Shown here: positions 61,392 through 64,000 of the stretch, in pieces | How positions within the stretch are numbered: the first letter of the stretch is position 1 | Layout of the letters: each line of letters begins with the position of its first letter | Source: Bradyrhizobium sp. CCBAU 51765 | GTDB taxonomy: Bacteria; Pseudomonadota; Alphaproteobacteria; Rhizobiales; Xanthobacteraceae | NCBI RefSeq assembly: GCF_015291725.1 | Contig: NZ_CP030038.1 | Span: 5,941,001 to 6,005,000, forward strand | DNA: 64,000 bases | Direction: 5' to 3' | Notes under the pieces: model-generated | Seen by the model: the letters and a program-made list of their open reading frames with translations, nothing else | Databases searched by the model: none | What the model was told of the DNA's origin: nothing | Program-made: the position numbers and the translations under genes

Positions 61392-61925
61392 ATGTCACGC
61401 ATCATCAGCCACTCGCCCACCTCACCCATCGCGCTGAGCCGCACCATCAGCTGGCGCGACCAGTCTGAACACCTGCTCGCCTACGCCGAACCGGTCAGCC
61501 GGATCGGTCTCTATGCATCGCTTGCAATCATCTATGCCTGGTTCGGCGGGATGAAGTTCACCGACTACGAAGCACAGGGGCTGGTTCCTCTGGTGGAGAA
61601 CAGCCCACTGCTGCGCTGGTTCTACGCGCTGTTTTCGGTCCGCGGCTTCTCCACCTTTCTCGGCTTCGTCGAACTGAGCATCGGGTCTTTGATCGCGCTT
61701 CGGTTGGCAAGCCCGATCTATTCCACAGCCGGTGGCCTTCTCTCGGCCGGACTGTTCGTCACGACGCTGACCTTCATGATCTCGACGCCTGGCGTCGTCG
61801 TGCCGGAGCTCGGGGCGCCCGCGATCACGGTCGCACCGGGACAGTTCCTGCTGAAGGACATCGGCCTGTTGGCCGCTTCCTTCTGGGTGTTCGCGGACTC
61901 GCTGAAGGCCGTCTTCCGCAGGTGA
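61392..61925 (+). CDS. DUF417 family membrane protein (YkgB/RclC-like)
   Basis: 177 aa with about four transmembrane segments. SRIGLYASLAIIYAWFGGMKFTDYEAQGLVPLVENSP (about 37-72) is the DUF417 signature; E. coli RclC (YkgB) of this family belongs to the reactive-chlorine response. Lies 29 bases after the SDR gene in the same operon. A role in envelope reactive-species or quinone stress is inferred from family and neighbours only. Confidence 0.85.
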   Translation: MSRIISHSPTSPIALSRTISWRDQSEHLLAYAEPVSRIGLYASLAIIYAWFGGMKFTDYEAQGLVPLVENSPLLRWFYALFSVRGFSTFLGFVELSIGSLIALRLASPIYSTAGGLLSAGLFVTTLTFMISTPGVVVPELGAPAITVAPGQFLLKDIGLLAASFWVFADSLKAVFRR

Positions 61926-61975
61926 GAACTCGCGTCACAGCGCACAACAACCGAGCTCGAAACGAGAGCCCCGCC

Positions 61976-62098
61976 ATGAAATCCGATTCATCCTGGCCGG
62001 GGCTCGCGCTGCTCGCAGTCTTCGTCGTCGACAGCGGCGAGAAGGATCTGACCACTGCCTCCGAGCAGGATCATCATCAAGGAGAAGAACATGAGTAA
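61976..62098 (+). CDS. Possible 40-aa leader or small protein overlapping the AhpD-like gene
   Basis: MKSDSSWPGLALLAVFVVD then an acidic tail ending HHQGEEHE. It occupies the 165-bp space between the DUF417 and AhpD-like genes and overlaps the ATG of the latter by 8 bases. It has an in-frame ATG but no strong ribosome site and no recognised homology; could be spurious. Confidence 0.3.
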   Translation: MKSDSSWPGLALLAVFVVDSGEKDLTTASEQDHHQGEEHE

Positions 62099-62546
62099 GC
62101 GTCTCGACTACAACCAGATCGCGCCGGCAGGCACCAAGGCGCTCGGCGGCGTCTACGGCTACATCCTGCAGAGCCGCCTTTCCCCCACGCTGATCGAGCT
62201 GGTCTATCTGCGGGTCTCCCAGATCAACAATTGCGCCTACTGCCTGGACATGCACACCCGCGACCTGCTCAAGAAGGGAGAGAAGGTCGAGAAGATCGCG
62301 CTGCTGCAGGCCTGGCGCGAGGCCGGCAATCTCTTCGACGACCGCGAGCGGGCTGCCCTGGCGTGGGCGGAAGCGGTGACGCGGGTTGCCGAGACCGGCG
62401 TCCCTGACGAGGCATACCAGGCCGCACGCACCGTATTCGAGGAGCGTGAGCTTGTGGACCTCACAATCGCCATCAGTTTGATGAATGCCTACAACCGCAT
62501 GGCCATTAGCTTTCGCGCAACACCGGCGGCAGCGGCCGCCGCCTGA
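62091..62546 (+). CDS. Carboxymuconolactone decarboxylase/AhpD-like protein
   Basis: 151 aa helical protein of the AhpD-like family. The CxxC redox/peroxidase motif lies in INNCAYCLDMHTRDLLKKG (about 43-61), with the conserved His in DMH. Members act as alkylhydroperoxidase-type reductases. A GGAGAAG ribosome site precedes the ATG. Part of the LysR-controlled operon; supports an oxidative or electrophile stress role. Confidence 0.92.
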   Translation: MSKRLDYNQIAPAGTKALGGVYGYILQSRLSPTLIELVYLRVSQINNCAYCLDMHTRDLLKKGEKVEKIALLQAWREAGNLFDDRERAALAWAEAVTRVAETGVPDEAYQAARTVFEERELVDLTIAISLMNAYNRMAISFRATPAAAAAA

Positions 62547-62589
62547 TCGACACAAGCGCAACGTCGCGCACAAACGAAAGGCCATTCAC

Positions 62590-63000
62590 ATGAAGAGACA
62601 TGGAATCATCGTCGCGACGGCGCTGATCGCCGCCACCAGCCTGACTTCGCTCGCCGCTCGATCCGAAGAGCCACGGCTGGGAGACATCAAGCGCACACAT
62701 CTCATGAAGGAAGCTCTGAGCATCCCCGGACGCGAGGTCGTCCAGGTCCGCGTCGATTTTCCTCCAGGCGTTGTCGCCGTCAGGCACAGTCACCCGGGCG
62801 AAGAGCTCGTCTATATGATCGAAGGCGAGCTGGAATATCGGCTCGACGGCAGGCCGCCGGTGATCCTGAAGGCCGGCGACGTGCTGCTCATTCCTCACGG
62901 CGTGCATCACGCGGTGACGAACGTCGGCAGCGGCAGCGCGGCGGAGCTTGCGACCTACATTGTCGAGACGGGCAAGCCGCTGTTGACGCTCGGCAGGTGA
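62590..63000 (+). CDS. Exported cupin-domain protein
   Basis: 136 aa. A signal peptide (MKRHGIIVATALIAATSLTSLAARS) then one cupin barrel: motif 1 RHSHPGEELVYMIEGELEYRL (about 60-80) with two His and a Glu, motif 2 GDVLLIPHGVHHAVTN (about 97-112). A periplasmic metal-binding cupin, last gene of the SDR-DUF417-AhpD-cupin operon. Cupins paired with AhpD-like proteins commonly appear in quinone or aldehyde stress clusters. Confidence 0.88.
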   Translation: MKRHGIIVATALIAATSLTSLAARSEEPRLGDIKRTHLMKEALSIPGREVVQVRVDFPPGVVAVRHSHPGEELVYMIEGELEYRLDGRPPVILKAGDVLLIPHGVHHAVTNVGSGSAAELATYIVETGKPLLTLGR

Positions 63001-63007
63001 GCCGCTT

Positions 63008-63832
63008 CTAACGCTTGGTCCAGTCGATCACGCGGCCTGAGTCGGCATCGAACTCCATGCTGCAGAACGTGCCGCCCTGGAAATAATCGCCGACCGGGTC
63101 CGGCTTCAGCTTGGCCTGCTCCGCCATCGCGTGCTCACGGAAATCTTCGGCGCGGCCGGTCGGGCGATAGCCGAGCTCGTAGGCACGGTGATTGTCCCAC
63201 CAGGCGCGCTCATTGAAAGAGGCGCCGTAGAAGACCTCGAAATGGATGTCGGGATGTTCGAGCCCGATGCGGCAGAGCTGCACGAGGTCGTCGGGCTTGA
63301 GCCAGATCGCGAGCCGGCGCTGGTCGAGCGGCATGTCGCCGAAATTGCCGATGCGCAGGCACGTCACCTTCAGGCCGTGCTTGTCGGCGTAGAGTGCGCC
63401 GACAGCCTCGCCGAACACCTTGCTGACGCCGTAGCGGCTGTCGGGCCGCGCGGTGACGTCGGTGCCGATCCTGTGGTGGCGCGGATAGAAGCCGACGGCG
63501 TGGTTCGACGAGGCGAACACCACGCGCTTGACGCCCTTGCGATACGCGGCCTCGAACAGATTGTAGCAGCCGATGATGTTGGCCTGGTGAATTTGATCCC
63601 AGGTGCCTTCGACCGAATAGCCGCCGAAGTGGAGAATGCCGTCGACGCCCTCGCACATGGCCTCGCACTGCGCGAGATCGGCGAGGTCGGCCATCTTGAA
63701 TTTTTCATCTGCGCCGAGATCCGCCGGCGGCTTGATGTCGGAAAGCAGCAGGTCCGGATAGATCGGCGGCAAGAGTTTCCGCAGTCGCGTTCCGATTCCG
63801 CCCGAAGCTCCTGTCATCAAGATGCGCGGCAT
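63008..63832 (-). CDS. udh: NAD-dependent uronate dehydrogenase (epimerase/SDR-extended fold)
   Basis: 274 aa. PRILMTGASGGIGTRLRKLL begins the Rossmann fold; GYSVEGTWDQIHQANIIGCYNL, VVFASSNHAVGFYP (Ser) and YGVSKVFGE (Tyr-x3-Lys) strongly match the hexuronate dehydrogenase of Agrobacterium (Udh), as does the FQGGTF near the C-terminus. Oxidises glucuronate or galacturonate to the aldarolactone. ATG 63832 is chosen over upstream codons because it begins at the fold. Divergent from the gluconolactonase-type gene, 91 bases away. Confidence 0.88.
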   Translation of the reverse strand: MPRILMTGASGGIGTRLRKLLPPIYPDLLLSDIKPPADLGADEKFKMADLADLAQCEAMCEGVDGILHFGGYSVEGTWDQIHQANIIGCYNLFEAAYRKGVKRVVFASSNHAVGFYPRHHRIGTDVTARPDSRYGVSKVFGEAVGALYADKHGLKVTCLRIGNFGDMPLDQRRLAIWLKPDDLVQLCRIGLEHPDIHFEVFYGASFNERAWWDNHRAYELGYRPTGRAEDFREHAMAEQAKLKPDPVGDYFQGGTFCSMEFDADSGRVIDWTKR

Positions 63833-63923
63833 GTCTGACCTCGTCCGTGGCAACCGATTTGCGGCCATGGATATCTGATGCTAGCAGACTTGGACAGAGG
63901 GAACGCAACGACGAGACCCGCAC

Positions 63924-64000
63924 ATGAACGATGCATCGTCCCATAACCAAGGCTGGCGGCCGGCGACCTGTTACCCCGATCCGGCGATTCATGCACTCGA
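63924..64000 (+). CDS. SMP-30/gluconolactonase-family protein, N-terminal fragment (runs off window)
   Basis: Starts MNDASSHNQGWRPATCYPDP and then AIHAL; the CYPDPAIHAL segment is typical of the beginning of SMP-30/gluconolactonase/LRE-like proteins, in which residues like DPRF follow. Only about 25 residues are visible. Divergent from uronate dehydrogenase, which makes the lactone such enzymes hydrolyse, a coherent pair. The rest is outside the window. Confidence 0.55.
   Translation, partial: MNDASSHNQGWRPATCYPDPAIHAL

Noticed and set aside
1..64000. tRNA, rRNA, CRISPR array, riboswitch, transposase or integrase genes
   Set aside because: I looked for TTCGAATCC-type T loops, regularly spaced repeats, DDE or tyrosine-recombinase motifs and known riboswitch cores, and found none I could support by reading; a covariance-model scan would be decisive.

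Overview
The window looks like chromosome of a Bradyrhizobium-type alphaproteobacterium (Nitrobacteraceae, Hyphomicrobiales). It is uniformly GC-rich and packed with ABC importers and acyl-CoA, sugar-acid and P450 genes. It also carries several families of palindromic intergenic repeats of the kind I associate with Bradyrhizobium and Rhodopseudomonas (the GTCATTGCGAGGAGC, GTCATTCCGGGGCG and GTGTCCCGGACGC types). I see no rRNA, tRNA, CRISPR array, integrase or transposase. The genus is an inference from gene style and repeats. || 1-5.5 kb (minus strand): the N-terminal part of a self-sufficient CYP102-type P450, an epoxide-hydrolase-like protein, a wax ester synthase/diacylglycerol acyltransferase, a lipase-like hydrolase and a small DUF6489 protein; together a fatty-acid and neutral-lipid neighbourhood. 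5.5-19.7 kb (plus strand): two complete peptide-type ABC importers flanking a gamma-glutamyltransferase-family enzyme and a DUF1028 Ntn-hydrolase-like protein, with a strong sigma54-type promoter match ahead of the first binding-protein gene. 19.7-24.3 kb (minus): a translationally coupled phosphorelay (Cache histidine kinase, single receiver, receiver-adenylate cyclase) followed by a RidA/CnbZ-like protein. 24.3-29.5 kb (minus): a tetR-MFP-RND efflux operon whose TetR operator lies over its own promoter. 29.6-33.5 kb: a split two-subunit TPP decarboxylase divergent from a CYP gene, then ornithine aminotransferase. || 33.6-40.2 kb: a large periplasmic LTxxQ (Spy/CpxP-like) protein, then a visibly AT-richer, loosely packed stretch. 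It holds a secreted toroid-like protein, a MaoC hydratase, an ABM monooxygenase, an imm11-type (DUF1629) protein, small orphan ORFs and two identical 98-bp direct repeats; it reads as an accessory island. 40.2-50.2 kb (minus): an uncharacterised catabolic cluster (TIM-barrel isomerase, DUF993, Gfo/Idh/MocA, enolase-superfamily protein) with a NitT/TauT-type ABC importer, a TetR regulator and a VOC protein. || 50.4-57 kb: two PfkB-family sugar kinases, a ferredoxin-reductase-type flavoprotein, an enoyl-CoA hydratase overlapping a histidine phosphatase, and an IlvD/Edd sugar-acid dehydratase. 57.2-59.5 kb: two exported proteins of unknown function, the second behind a Fur-box-like sequence. 59.5-63 kb: a LysR regulator divergent from an SDR / DUF417 (RclC-like) / AhpD-like / cupin operon that resembles a reactive-species response. 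63.0-64 kb: uronate dehydrogenase divergent from the start of a gluconolactonase-type (SMP-30) gene, together a hexuronate oxidation module.
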